Positions 8,452 through 18,996 of a stretch of DNA of 64,000 bases are shown piece after piece. The notes beneath the pieces were generated by a model that saw only the letters and a list, made by a program, of their open reading frames with translations, did not search any database and was not told where the DNA came from. The stretch comes from Salivita marina (GTDB lineage: Bacteria > Pseudomonadota > Gammaproteobacteria > Pseudomonadales > Azotimanducaceae). Both the position numbers and the translations under genes were made by a program. Location of the stretch: assembly GCA_038144425.1 (NCBI GenBank), contig JAYQNS010000003.1, positions 62,001-126,000 of the forward strand, read 5' to 3'. Each line of letters opens with the position of its first letter. The first letter of the stretch is position 1.

Positions 8452-8916
8452 ATGAGCGTTTACAAAAATATCTTGGTGGCGATTGATCTCTCCGATGAGT
8501 CTCAGCAGGTGGTCGATAAGGCCCTCGCCATTGCCGGCGTGGGCGATCACCTGGCCCTGGTGCACGTCGTTCGTCCCATCGAACATGTTTACGGGGGCTT
8601 CGGAGCGGTGGGCTTGGCAGGGGATTTCTCTGAGCAAATGGCTACGCTGGAGCGGCAGGCGTCGGCGCACGCTGCGCAAAAGCTGAAGGACCTGGGGGCT
8701 GTCCTCGGTGTGCGGGAAAGCCAGCAGTTTACGCCCCTTGGTCACGCCGCGACGGAGATTCAGCGCGTTGCCGGGGAAATCGAAGCGGATCTTATCGTGA
8801 TGGGAACCCACGGCCGCCATGGCCTCGGACTCCTTCTCGGCTCGACCGCGAACAGCGTGCTCCACGGCGTGAAGCGGGACGTGCTGGCCGTGCGGGTGCA
8901 CACGCCAGAGCGCTAA
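8452..8916 (+). CDS. Universal stress protein, UspA family
   Basis: Single-domain Usp of 154 residues that starts with the family pattern YKNILVAIDLSDES (residues 4-17). It ends with the nucleotide-loop region IVMGTHGRHGLGLLLGSTAN, with the Gly/Ser residues that in ATP-binding Usps hold the phosphates, although the spacing between the second and third Gly is one residue shorter than in the classic motif. Usps are cytoplasmic dimers made under starvation or oxidative stress. The start ATG 8452 has AAGGGGAC upstream. It is alone between two hairpins, so it is probably its own transcription unit. Ordinary codon use. Confidence 0.9.
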   Translation: MSVYKNILVAIDLSDESQQVVDKALAIAGVGDHLALVHVVRPIEHVYGGFGAVGLAGDFSEQMATLERQASAHAAQKLKDLGAVLGVRESQQFTPLGHAATEIQRVAGEIEADLIVMGTHGRHGLGLLLGSTANSVLHGVKRDVLAVRVHTPER

Positions 8917-8923
8917 ACAAAGA

Positions 8924-8955
8924 GGCCCCGGGGCAGGGTACTCCCGGGGCCCTTT
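8924..8955. terminator. Bidirectional terminator between usp and cyclophilin genes
   Basis: GGCCCCGGG (8924-8932) pairs with CCCGGGGCC (8943-8951), with AAAGA before and CTTT after, between two convergent genes. A 9-bp GC-only stem with short A/T flanks fits termination in both directions. Confidence 0.7.
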
Positions 8956-8971
8956 CCATTCGCCTGGGAGC

Positions 8972-9478
8972 CTAGTCCAGCGAGGCGTTCCAGCCCTCCA
9001 CGCGCTCCGCCTGGGCCTCAAGCAGGGCCGATGCATCTCCCGTAATTTCTATGCGCTCGATGCGATCGCCCTGGGCAATCGCATTTACGATCGCCTGGTC
9101 GTCGTCACCGCAAACCTCTCCGAAGATGGTGTGGGCATCGTCCAGCCAGGGCGTAGGTACGTGGGTAATGAAAAATTGGCTCCCGTTGGTTCCCGGACCC
9201 GCATTCGCCATGGAAAGGCGGCCAGGACGGTCGTGGCGAAGGCTGGCGTCAAACTCGTCCTCGAAGCGATAACCCGGGCCGCCGGTGCCCGAGCCCAGGG
9301 GGCAACCGCCCTGAATCATGAAGTCGGGGATGACGCGGTGGAAGCTCAAGCCATCGTAAAACCCACGCTGGGCTAGGTTAACGAAATTAGCCACGGTCAC
9401 CGGGGCCTGTTCCGGAAATAAGACCACCTTGATGGGGCCGGCACTGGTTTCGAAGGTCGCACCGAGGGGCGTGCTCAT
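8972..9478 (-). CDS. ppiB: Cyclophilin-type peptidyl-prolyl cis-trans isomerase
   Basis: Prolyl isomerase of 168 residues without a signal peptide, so cytoplasmic like PpiB. Core motifs are present: FETSAGPIKVVLFPEQAPV at the start, FHRVIPDFMIQGG with the catalytic Arg, NGSQFFITHVPTPWLD, and HTIFGEV where many members have H-x-V-F-G-x-V. A short C-terminal tail of about 20 residues follows the domain. ATG 9478 is the only sensible start. The next gene upstream on this strand is the AhpD-like gene, whose stop is 17 bases away, so the two are probably co-transcribed leftward. Confidence 0.9.
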   Translation of the reverse strand: MSTPLGATFETSAGPIKVVLFPEQAPVTVANFVNLAQRGFYDGLSFHRVIPDFMIQGGCPLGSGTGGPGYRFEDEFDASLRHDRPGRLSMANAGPGTNGSQFFITHVPTPWLDDAHTIFGEVCGDDDQAIVNAIAQGDRIERIEITGDASALLEAQAERVEGWNASLD

Positions 9479-9495
9479 AGCTATGGTTCCTTTCC

Positions 9496-10080
9496 TTATG
9501 GGGCGCTGCGCGCCTGGCTGTGGTACTCGTTGTTAGGGGTCAGCTCGATGGCTGCGGCGAGGCGATTGGTCATATTGAAGAAGGCGGCGACGGCGGCGAT
9601 ATCCCAAATGGCGCGCTCGCAGAAGCCGGCCTCCCGGAGGGTGTCCCGGTCTTCGTCGTCCATGCTGTCCGGGGCTAGGGTCAGTTGCTCCGCGAAGGCG
9701 AGCATGGCTTTGTGCTTTGTGCTCAGCTTGGCTGCCCGGTAATTCATGGCCAGCTGCTCCCCGAGCATTGGGTCGCCGGAGAGCTCGCGGACCGCCGCGC
9801 CATGAGAGACGAGGCAGTAGTAGCAGTGGTTTTTCGACGACACCACCACGGCGATCATCTCCCGCTCAAGCTTACTGAGCGGTGAATCCGCCAGCATGAG
9901 ATCGTTGTAGAAAGTGATGAAGGCACTGAGCTTCTCCGCATTGAACGCGTAGGCCTGAAGGACATTCGGAACGAAGCCGAGCTTCTCCCGGCACTTCCCA
10001 AAGTATTTCGCGAGATCCGAACCCAGGGCCTCATCGGGAAGGGCAGGCAGGTCTAAGGCGTGGCAAGATGCGTCGCTCAT
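9496..10080 (-). CDS. AhpD-like peroxidase-related protein (carboxymuconolactone decarboxylase fold)
   Basis: All-helical protein of 194 residues with the redox motif CYYC in KNHCYYCLVSHG, the proton-relay His of AhpD-type alkylhydroperoxidases, and the downstream LTLAPDSMDDEDRDTLREAG typical of the 'peroxidase-related enzyme' subgroup. It probably reduces small hydroperoxides using a thiol partner; the partner is unknown. ATG 10080 (MSDASCHALDL) is chosen because GCGGGGGA precedes it and the family begins there, although the frame is open for 43 more codons upstream. It is the first gene of a leftward pair with the cyclophilin and is divergent from the dehydrogenase at 10160. Confidence 0.8.
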   Translation of the reverse strand: MSDASCHALDLPALPDEALGSDLAKYFGKCREKLGFVPNVLQAYAFNAEKLSAFITFYNDLMLADSPLSKLEREMIAVVVSSKNHCYYCLVSHGAAVRELSGDPMLGEQLAMNYRAAKLSTKHKAMLAFAEQLTLAPDSMDDEDRDTLREAGFCERAIWDIAAVAAFFNMTNRLAAAIELTPNNEYHSQARSAP

Positions 10081-10159
10081 GGCGGGTCCCCCGCTGAAAA
10101 CGCGAAGTGTAGCGCAGGGGGTGGAGGCCCGTCCTCCGCTTACCCGACGGTGAGAGTAG

Positions 10160-11047
10160 GTGATGGCAGAGCAGGCAACGAAGGTGGCCTTTGTGGGCCT
10201 TGGGGTCATGGGCTTTCCAATGGCGGGGCATTGGGCGCAGGGCGGCTTTGAGGTATGCGTCTACAACCGCAATGGGGCCCGGGCTGAGGCCTGGCTCGAG
10301 CGCTACCCTGGGCGCGCCGCGCCTACCCCTCGGGAAGCGGCTGCGGGGGCCGAAGTGGTAGCCCTATGTGTCGGAAACGACGATGACGTCCGCAGCGTGG
10401 TCTATGGCACGGAAGGGGTTCTCGAGGGGATGGCGCAAGGATCCCTGCTTATCGACCACACGACGGCTTCCGCAGCCCTGGCTCGGGAACTGGCAGAGGC
10501 GTGCGCCGCCCGGGGGGTGGCTTTTCTCGATGCCCCCGTTTCCGGGGGGCAAGCGGGCGCGGAGAATGGCGCCCTCACCATCATGGTGGGGGGCGAGGAA
10601 GCAGCCTTTGCCCGGGCCCAGCTCTTCCTTGAGCCCTACGCGAGGGCGGCCCGGTGCCTGGGCCCGGTGGGAAGCGGTCAGCTCACGAAGATGGTGAACC
10701 AGATTTGCATCGCCGGCATTTTGCAGGGCCTGAGTGAAGCCCTGGCTTTTGCCGAGCGCGCCGGGCTGGACGGCGAGGCGGTGCTTTCCGTGATCTCTAA
10801 GGGCGCGGCCCAATCCTGGCAGATGGAAAACCGCGGCGGCACCATGCTCGAAAACCGCTTTGATTTCGGCTTTGCGGTTGATTGGATGCGAAAGGACCTA
10901 GCCATCGCTTTGGATGAAGCTCGCCGGAATGGGGCCCAGCTGCCCCTCACCGCCTTGGTTGATCAATGCTACGCCGCGGTGCAGGAAAAGGACGGCGGCC
11001 GCTGGGACACTTCCTCCCTGATCACCCTGCTTCGCAAAGGCAGCTAG
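10160..11047 (+). CDS. 3-hydroxyisobutyrate dehydrogenase-family NAD(P) oxidoreductase
   Basis: Beta-hydroxyacid dehydrogenase of 295 residues. The Rossmann motif VAFVGLGVMGFPMA opens the protein, the substrate-binding FLDAPVSGGQAGAENG lies near 127-142 and the catalytic lysine is in GQLTKMVNQI near residue 174. The family covers 3-hydroxyisobutyrate (valine breakdown), tartronate semialdehyde and related short acids; the substrate cannot be fixed because no valine-pathway gene is nearby. GTG 10160 and ATG 10163 are adjacent possible starts, and GGTGAGAG at 10149 favours the ATG. It is a single-gene unit closed by a very strong hairpin. Confidence 0.85.
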   Translation: MMAEQATKVAFVGLGVMGFPMAGHWAQGGFEVCVYNRNGARAEAWLERYPGRAAPTPREAAAGAEVVALCVGNDDDVRSVVYGTEGVLEGMAQGSLLIDHTTASAALARELAEACAARGVAFLDAPVSGGQAGAENGALTIMVGGEEAAFARAQLFLEPYARAARCLGPVGSGQLTKMVNQICIAGILQGLSEALAFAERAGLDGEAVLSVISKGAAQSWQMENRGGTMLENRFDFGFAVDWMRKDLAIALDEARRNGAQLPLTALVDQCYAAVQEKDGGRWDTSSLITLLRKGS

Positions 11048-11066
11048 GGCCCCGAGACCTTTCTCT

Positions 11067-11105
11067 AGACACAAAAAACCCGGCAGCGCCGGGTTTTTTG
11101 TGTCT
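11067..11105. terminator. Strong bidirectional rho-independent terminator
   Basis: A perfect 18-bp stem (11067-11084 with 11088-11105) and a 3-base loop. The core is CCCGGC-agc-GCCGGG with six A before and six T after, so it works for the rightward dehydrogenase and the leftward gltA, whose stop is 27 bases away. Confidence 0.93.
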
Positions 11106-11131
11106 TGCTGGCGGCGCCTTGCCCTTGGGGT

Positions 11132-12415
11132 CTAGCGCTCCCCGAGGGGCTTGATGTCCCGAGCAGCTTTACCGAGGTAGAGCTGCCGGGGCCGGCCGAT
11201 TTTATAGCTGCCCGAGATCATCTCGTTCCAGTGGGCAATCCACCCCGGGGTGCGCCCGGTGGCGAAGATCACTGTGAACATGTTCACGGGGATGCCGATG
11301 GCCTTCAAGATGATGCCGGAATAGAAGTCGACGTTGGGATAGAGCTTTTTCTCAACGAAGTACTCGTCTTCTAGCGCGATGCGCTCGAGTTCCATGGCCA
11401 GCTTGAGTTGCGGATCATCGCCCACGCCGAGCTCCGCGAGGACCTCGTCGCAGGTCTCCTTCATGACCTTGGCGCGGGGGTCGTAATTCTTGTACACCCG
11501 ATGCCCGAAGCCCATGAGGCGGAAGGGATCGTTTTTGTCCTTAGCCTTCTGTACGAACTCCTGCACCCGAGAAACATCGCCGATTTCGTCGAGCATATTC
11601 AGGACGGCTTCGTTGGCACCGCCGTGGGAGGGACCCCAGAGAGCCGCGATGCCTGAGGCAATGCAGGCGAAGGGGTTGGCTCCGGTGGAGCCGGCGAGGC
11701 GCACGGTGGAGGTGGAAGCGTTTTGCTCGTGATCGGCGTGGAGCGTGAAAATCCGGTCCATGGCCTTGGCGATCACCGGATTCACCTCGTAGTCCTCGGC
11801 GGGATTGCCGAACATCATGTACAGAAAGTTCTCCGCGTAGCTGAGATCGTTCCGGGGATACATGAAAGGCTGGCCGAGGGAATACTTGTAGGACATGGCC
11901 GCGAGGGTGGGCATCTTGGCGATAAGTCGATGTGCCGAGATTTCCCGGTGCCGCCCATCGTTGATGTCCAGGGAGTCGTGGTAGAAGGCGGACAAAGCGC
12001 CGACCACGCCAGTCATGATGGCCATGGGGTGGGCGTCGCGGCGGAAGCCGTTAAAGAACACCCGAAGCTGTTCGTGAACCATGGTGTGAAGGGTAATGGT
12101 TCGGTCGAAATCGGCTTTCTGCGTCGCATTAGGCAGCTCGCCGTGCAGAAGCAGGTAGCAGACCTCGAGGAAGCTGGCTTTCTCCGCGAGCTGATCGATG
12201 GGATAGCCCCGATGGAGCAAGATGCCAGCATTGCCATCGATATAGGTAATTTCCGACTCGCAGGAGGCGGTGGAAACGAAGCCCGGGTCAAAGGTGAAGT
12301 ACCCTTTCCCCGTAAGGCTGGATACGTCGATGACTTCTGGCCCTTCCGTGCCCGCCCGAATGGGCAGTTCGATGGGATCCTGGCCGTCAATGGACAGCAG
12401 GGCTTTCTTCGCCAT
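11132..12415 (-). CDS. gltA: Citrate synthase (type II, hexameric)
   Basis: Condenses acetyl-CoA and oxaloacetate to citrate, the entry step of the TCA cycle. The 427-residue length and the N-terminal beta-sheet domain (KKALLSIDG, GTEGPEVIDVSSL) are those of the NADH-sensitive Gram-negative type. Catalytic regions: LHADHEQNAST (His), FGHRVYKNYDPRAK (His/Arg) and YPNVDFYSGI (Asp). ATG 12415 follows AGGAG at a good distance; the frame stays open upstream but has no family sequence there. It is divergent from sdhCDAB, with its own promoter in the 311-base gap, and is closed by the 18-bp terminator. Confidence 0.97.
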   Translation of the reverse strand: MAKKALLSIDGQDPIELPIRAGTEGPEVIDVSSLTGKGYFTFDPGFVSTASCESEITYIDGNAGILLHRGYPIDQLAEKASFLEVCYLLLHGELPNATQKADFDRTITLHTMVHEQLRVFFNGFRRDAHPMAIMTGVVGALSAFYHDSLDINDGRHREISAHRLIAKMPTLAAMSYKYSLGQPFMYPRNDLSYAENFLYMMFGNPAEDYEVNPVIAKAMDRIFTLHADHEQNASTSTVRLAGSTGANPFACIASGIAALWGPSHGGANEAVLNMLDEIGDVSRVQEFVQKAKDKNDPFRLMGFGHRVYKNYDPRAKVMKETCDEVLAELGVGDDPQLKLAMELERIALEDEYFVEKKLYPNVDFYSGIILKAIGIPVNMFTVIFATGRTPGWIAHWNEMISGSYKIGRPRQLYLGKAARDIKPLGER

Positions 12416-12455
12416 AGCTGGCTCCTGGTTTTCGCAAATCGTGGGGCGAGGGGGA

Positions 12456-12484
12456 ACGCTAGCGACGCCCCATGCGCTTGTCAA
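12456..12484 (-). promoter_or_regulatory. Sigma-70 promoter for gltA
   Basis: On the minus strand TTGACA (12484-12479), a 17-base spacer and TAGCGT (12461-12456) lie about 40 bases upstream of the gltA start. The -35 box is perfect and the -10 is moderate. Confidence 0.7.
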
Positions 12485-12553
12485 CGCGACTTCTGTCCTG
12501 GACAAAACCGCGCGCGAAGCCCCGTGCTCTGGGGGAAAACTGGCGCAACTCGT

Positions 12554-12582
12554 TTGTGTTCAGGGCCCCGGATCACTATCAT
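12554..12582 (+). promoter_or_regulatory. Candidate sigma-70 promoter for the sdh-suc operon
   Basis: TTGTGT (12554-12559), a 17-base spacer and TATCAT (12577-12582) lie about 145 bases before sdhC. The leader that would follow contains AGCCC-gcgg-GGGCT plus TTTT at 12614-12630, a small terminator-like hairpin that could attenuate. The rest of the gltA-sdhC gap shows no other clear signal. Confidence 0.45.
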
Positions 12583-12726
12583 GCGCACCGTCCTGAGAAC
12601 GGTTCGGCACGGCAGCCCGCGGGGGCTTTTCCATGGCGGCGCTCGGACACGGTTCAGGCCTTCCGAGGGGGAGGGCCCACCCAGGCGGGCACCAATTTTC
12701 ACCTGCGGCTTGAAAGAGGGATGCGG

Positions 12727-13104
12727 ATGAATACACATGAGCGGCCAATCAATCTGGATCTAACCCAATTCAGTTTTCCGCTTCCGGCGCTGGCGTCGAT
12801 CACGCACCGGATCACCGGCGTGATCCTCTTTGGGGGTCTCCTCTTCGCGCTCTATGCGCTCGACCTATCCCTCTCCGGCCCCGAAGGCTTTGCTGAGGCG
12901 AAGGCGCTCCTCGCGGCACCCCTGGGCAAATTCATTGCCTGGGCTCTTTTGACCGGCCTCGGCTATCACTTCGCGGCCGGGCTCAAGCACCTCTTCCTGG
13001 ACTGGGATATTGGCGACACCCTGGCCGGTGCCCAGCTTGGGGCCCGCCTCGTGATTGTCACCGCAGCGGTGCTGAGCGCCCTCGCAGGAGCATGGCTATG
13101 GTAA
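12727..13104 (+). CDS. sdhC: Succinate dehydrogenase cytochrome b556 subunit
   Basis: Membrane anchor of complex II, 125 residues with three transmembrane helices (about 30-50, 70-90 and 105-125). Family marks are the N-terminal RPINLDLTQFSFPLPALASI, the signature SITHRITGV and the haem-ligand region GYHFAAGLKHLF. ATG 12727 is preferred to ATG 12721 because AAAGAGGG at 12713 sits at the right distance. It is first in sdhCDAB and overlaps sdhD by a few bases, so the two anchors are translated together. Ubiquinone and haem b bind between SdhC and SdhD. Confidence 0.95.
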   Translation: MNTHERPINLDLTQFSFPLPALASITHRITGVILFGGLLFALYALDLSLSGPEGFAEAKALLAAPLGKFIAWALLTGLGYHFAAGLKHLFLDWDIGDTLAGAQLGARLVIVTAAVLSALAGAWLW

Positions 13105-13466
13105 AGAGTGCAACGAGTCTGACCCGGAGCGGGCTTTCCGATTTCCTTATCCAGCGGGTCACGGCCATCGTGCTGGGCCTCTATACTGTATGCGTTGTGG
13201 GCTTCCTCGTGGTCACCCCGGGGGTAAGCTACGAGCAGTGGCTGGCGTATCAAGGCAGCGGTGCCATGCGCCTTTTCTCCTCCTTGGCTGTGCTGGCCAC
13301 GGCGGGGCACGCTTGGGTCGGTATGTGGACCATCGGCACCGATTACATTCGCGGGCATTACTTCGGTCGGCGGGCAACGCTGGCCCGGGGGCTCTATCAG
13401 CTGGTCTGTGCGGGGGTGCTCTTCATCTTCGTCGGCTGGGCCCTTGACCTGTTCTGGAGGCTATAA
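13098..13466 (+). CDS. sdhD: Succinate dehydrogenase membrane anchor subunit
   Basis: Second membrane anchor of complex II, 122 residues with three helices. The pattern LSDFLIQRVTAIVLGLYT near the start and GHAWVGMWTIGTDYI, holding the haem-ligand His, are typical of SdhD. Two ATGs (13092 and 13098) are possible. AGGAG at 13086-13090 sits at the normal distance from 13098, so that one is chosen. It overlaps the sdhC stop and lies three bases before sdhA. Confidence 0.95.
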   Translation: MVKSATSLTRSGLSDFLIQRVTAIVLGLYTVCVVGFLVVTPGVSYEQWLAYQGSGAMRLFSSLAVLATAGHAWVGMWTIGTDYIRGHYFGRRATLARGLYQLVCAGVLFIFVGWALDLFWRL

Positions 13467-13469
13467 GCC

Positions 13470-15242
13470 ATGGCCAAACTCCGTACCATGACCTTTGATG
13501 CCGTCATTGTTGGCGGTGGGGGTTCCGGGATGCGCACGGCCCTTCAGCTGGCGCAGAGCGGCCTGAAAACGGCCTGCGTCTCGAAGGTTTTCCCAACCCG
13601 CTCCCATACCGTGTCCGCTCAGGGCGGGATCACCTGCGCCATCGCCAGCGACGATCCGAATGACGATTGGCGCTGGCATATGTACGACACGGTCAAGGGC
13701 TCCGACTACATCGGGGACCAGGACGCCATCGAGTACATGTGTTCCGTGGGACCCCAGGCCGTGTTCGAGCTCGAGCACATGGGCCTCCCGTTCTCTCGCA
13801 CGGAGACTGGACGGATTTACCAGCGACCCTTCGGTGGCCAGTCCAAGGACTATGGAAAGGGCGGGCAAGCGGCCCGGACCTGCGCCGCGGCGGACCGAAC
13901 GGGCCACGCCTTGCTACACACTCTTTATCAGCAGAACCTGAAGGCCAATACGACCTTCCTCTCCGAGTGGTTCGCCGTAGACCTGGTGAAGAACCAGGAC
14001 GGCGCCGTTACCGGCGTGGTGGCCATTTGCATCGAAACCGGGGAGACGGTTTATATCCGCTCCAAGGCCGTGGTGCTCGCCACCGGCGGGGCGGGGCGGA
14101 TTTACTCCTCCACGACCAACGCGCTCATGAATACGGGTGACGGCACGGGTATGGCGCTTCGCGCGGGCTTCCCCGTGCAGGACATGGAAATGTGGCAGTT
14201 CCACCCCACGGGCATCTACGGTGCCGGTACGCTGGTCACGGAAGGCTGCCGCGGGGAAGGGGGCTACCTCATTAATAAGGACGGCGAGCGCTTCATGGAG
14301 CGTTACGCCCCGAATGCGAAGGACCTCGCGGGCCGGGACGTGGTGGCGCGCTCCATGGTGCTCGAAATTCTCGAAGGCCGTGGTTGCGGTCCGGAAGGGG
14401 ACCACGTGCTTCTGAAGCTCGATCACCTCGGCGAAAAGATCCTGAATAGCCGACTCCCGGGTATTTGCGAGTTGTCCCGAACCTTTGCCCACGTGGATCC
14501 GGTGAAGGCGCCCATCCCCGTTGTGCCGACCTGCCACTACATGATGGGAGGAACCCCCACGAACATTCACGGCCAGGCCATCGGTGTGGACGGCCAGGGT
14601 CAGGATAGCTTTATCGACGGCCTCTACGCCTGCGGGGAGGCGGCGTGCGTCTCCGTGCACGGCGCCAATCGGCTCGGGGGCAACTCGCTTCTTGATCTCG
14701 TGGTTTTCGGCCGCGCCGCGGGCCTGCACCTGGAAGAGGTGTTGCGCCAGGGCGTGTCCCATCGGGAAGCGAGCGACAGCGACCTCGAGGCGGCTCAAGC
14801 ACGGCTCGCCAAGCTCAACGAGTCCGCCGGCGGCGAGTCCGTGGCGGAGGTGCGCAAGGCCCTCCAAACCTGCATGCAGAATAACTTCGGCGTCTTCCGG
14901 ACCCAGCAGTACATGGAGAAGGGCGTCGAGCAGCTCGCCGAACTCCGGGAGCGGGTGGCTAACCTGCACCTGGCCGATAAGAGCGACGCCTTCAATACGG
15001 CGCGCCTCGAGGCCCTGGAGCTTGGGAACCTGCTTGAAATCGCCGAAGCAACTGCGATCTCCGCCATGGAGCGGAAGGAATCTCGCGGCGCCCATGCCCG
15101 CGATGACTTCCAGGATCGCGATGACGATAACTGGCTGTGTCACTCGATTTACAACCCGGCAACGAAGTCGCTGGGTAAGCGGGCGGTGAACTTCACGCCG
15201 AAGAGCGTGGAAACCTTTGAACCTAAGGTTCGGACCTACTAA
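13470..15242 (+). CDS. sdhA: Succinate dehydrogenase flavoprotein subunit
   Basis: Catalytic subunit, 590 residues, oxidising succinate to fumarate with covalently bound FAD. Visible are the dinucleotide motif IVGGGGSGMRTALQLA (residues 11-26), the FAD-linking His in RSHTVSAQGG, the substrate-site HPTGIYGAG near 245 and the Arg/His of the active site (TCHYMMGG near 353). The C-terminal half has ANRLGGNSLLDLVVFG. The start ATG 13470 follows sdhD after three bases. The long open frame on the opposite strand here is a GC-rich shadow. Confidence 0.98.
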   Translation: MAKLRTMTFDAVIVGGGGSGMRTALQLAQSGLKTACVSKVFPTRSHTVSAQGGITCAIASDDPNDDWRWHMYDTVKGSDYIGDQDAIEYMCSVGPQAVFELEHMGLPFSRTETGRIYQRPFGGQSKDYGKGGQAARTCAAADRTGHALLHTLYQQNLKANTTFLSEWFAVDLVKNQDGAVTGVVAICIETGETVYIRSKAVVLATGGAGRIYSSTTNALMNTGDGTGMALRAGFPVQDMEMWQFHPTGIYGAGTLVTEGCRGEGGYLINKDGERFMERYAPNAKDLAGRDVVARSMVLEILEGRGCGPEGDHVLLKLDHLGEKILNSRLPGICELSRTFAHVDPVKAPIPVVPTCHYMMGGTPTNIHGQAIGVDGQGQDSFIDGLYACGEAACVSVHGANRLGGNSLLDLVVFGRAAGLHLEEVLRQGVSHREASDSDLEAAQARLAKLNESAGGESVAEVRKALQTCMQNNFGVFRTQQYMEKGVEQLAELRERVANLHLADKSDAFNTARLEALELGNLLEIAEATAISAMERKESRGAHARDDFQDRDDDNWLCHSIYNPATKSLGKRAVNFTPKSVETFEPKVRTY

Positions 15243-15266
15243 GTCTGCCTGTCGGAGGCCATCACC

Positions 15267-15971
15267 ATGCAAGTTAGTATCTATCGCTACGATCCCGCCA
15301 AGGATAGCGCGCCCTACATGCAGGATGTGGAGGTCGAGATCCCCGAGGGTAAGGACCTCATGGTTCTCGATGTTTTAGAACTCATGAAGGCCAAGGATCC
15401 CTCCGTGGCCTATCGCCGTTCCTGCCGAGAGGGGGTCTGCGGCTCCGATGGCATGAACATGAACGGAAATAATGGCTTAGCCTGCATAACCCCCGTTTCT
15501 CAGGTGGCGAAGAAGAACAAGCTAGTGCTTCGTCCCCTCCCGGGGTTGCCCGTAGTGCGGGACCTCGTGGTGGATATGACTCAGTTCTATCGCCAGTACG
15601 AGAAGGTGAAGCCCTTTCTTCTGAATGATAGCCCCGCACCTGCCCAGGAGCGCCTCCAGTCGCCGGAAGATCGGGAAAAGCTCGACGGACTCTACGAGTG
15701 CATCCTTTGCGCCTGCTGCTCGACCTCCTGTCCCTCCTTCTGGTGGAACCCGGATAAATTCATCGGTCCCGCAGGGCTGCTCCAGGCTTATCGGTTCCTG
15801 TCCGATACGCGGGACTCGGCCACAGCGGAGCGCCTTGAGTCGCTCGACGATCCCTTTAGCGTCTTCCGCTGCCGGGGCATCATGAACTGCGTGTCCGTGT
15901 GTCCGAAGGGGCTGAATCCTACCCGGGCCATCGGCCACATTAAGCAAATGCTGATTTCCCAGGGAACCTGA
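15267..15971 (+). CDS. sdhB: Succinate dehydrogenase iron-sulfur subunit
   Basis: Electron-transfer subunit, 234 residues, linking FAD to ubiquinone through three clusters. The [2Fe-2S] region SCREGVCGSDGMNMNG has Asp as the fourth-position ligand, as in E. coli. The [4Fe-4S] motif CILCACCSTSCP lies near 148-159, and the [3Fe-4S] part is in CRGIMNCVSVCPKG. GTCGGAGG stands before ATG 15267. It is the last sdh gene; a structured 97-base stretch separates it from sucA. Confidence 0.97.
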   Translation: MQVSIYRYDPAKDSAPYMQDVEVEIPEGKDLMVLDVLELMKAKDPSVAYRRSCREGVCGSDGMNMNGNNGLACITPVSQVAKKNKLVLRPLPGLPVVRDLVVDMTQFYRQYEKVKPFLLNDSPAPAQERLQSPEDREKLDGLYECILCACCSTSCPSFWWNPDKFIGPAGLLQAYRFLSDTRDSATAERLESLDDPFSVFRCRGIMNCVSVCPKGLNPTRAIGHIKQMLISQGT

Positions 15972-15990
15972 GGGGGCCTGGGAAGCGCAA

Positions 15991-16067
15991 GGGAGCGGGA
16001 AGGCTCGCTCCCGAACGGTAGCGCGAGCCGAAGATCGCGCACGGCGCGCCCGAGGCAGGGGCCTCGG
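15991..16067 (+). promoter_or_regulatory. Three consecutive hairpins in the sdhB-sucA gap
   Basis: Hairpin 1 is GGGAGCG/CGCTCCC (15991-15997 with 16006-16012), hairpin 2 GCGCGA/TCGCGC (16021-16026 with 16035-16040) and hairpin 3 CCGAGGC/GCCTCGG (16050-16056 with 16061-16067). None has a T-tract, so they are not ordinary terminators. They could be RNase processing sites, stability elements or a leader that controls sucA. Hairpin 3 ends two bases before GTG 16069, which argues against that GTG as the sucA start. Confidence 0.5.
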
Positions 16068-16092
16068 CGTGAGCAACGAGGGGGCTGCTACC

Positions 16093-18936
<2,844 letters not shown>

Positions 18937-18996
18937 CCATTTAGCAACCAGAAAGGGTGGCGGCCCGTTCCGTCGAGATGTAAGGAACCCCTCGAA

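Noticed and set aside
13914..15272. Long open frame of about 450 codons on the minus strand opposite sdhA
   Set aside because: It mirrors the strong sdhA codon pattern in GC-rich DNA, has no family-like sequence and no ribosome binding site.
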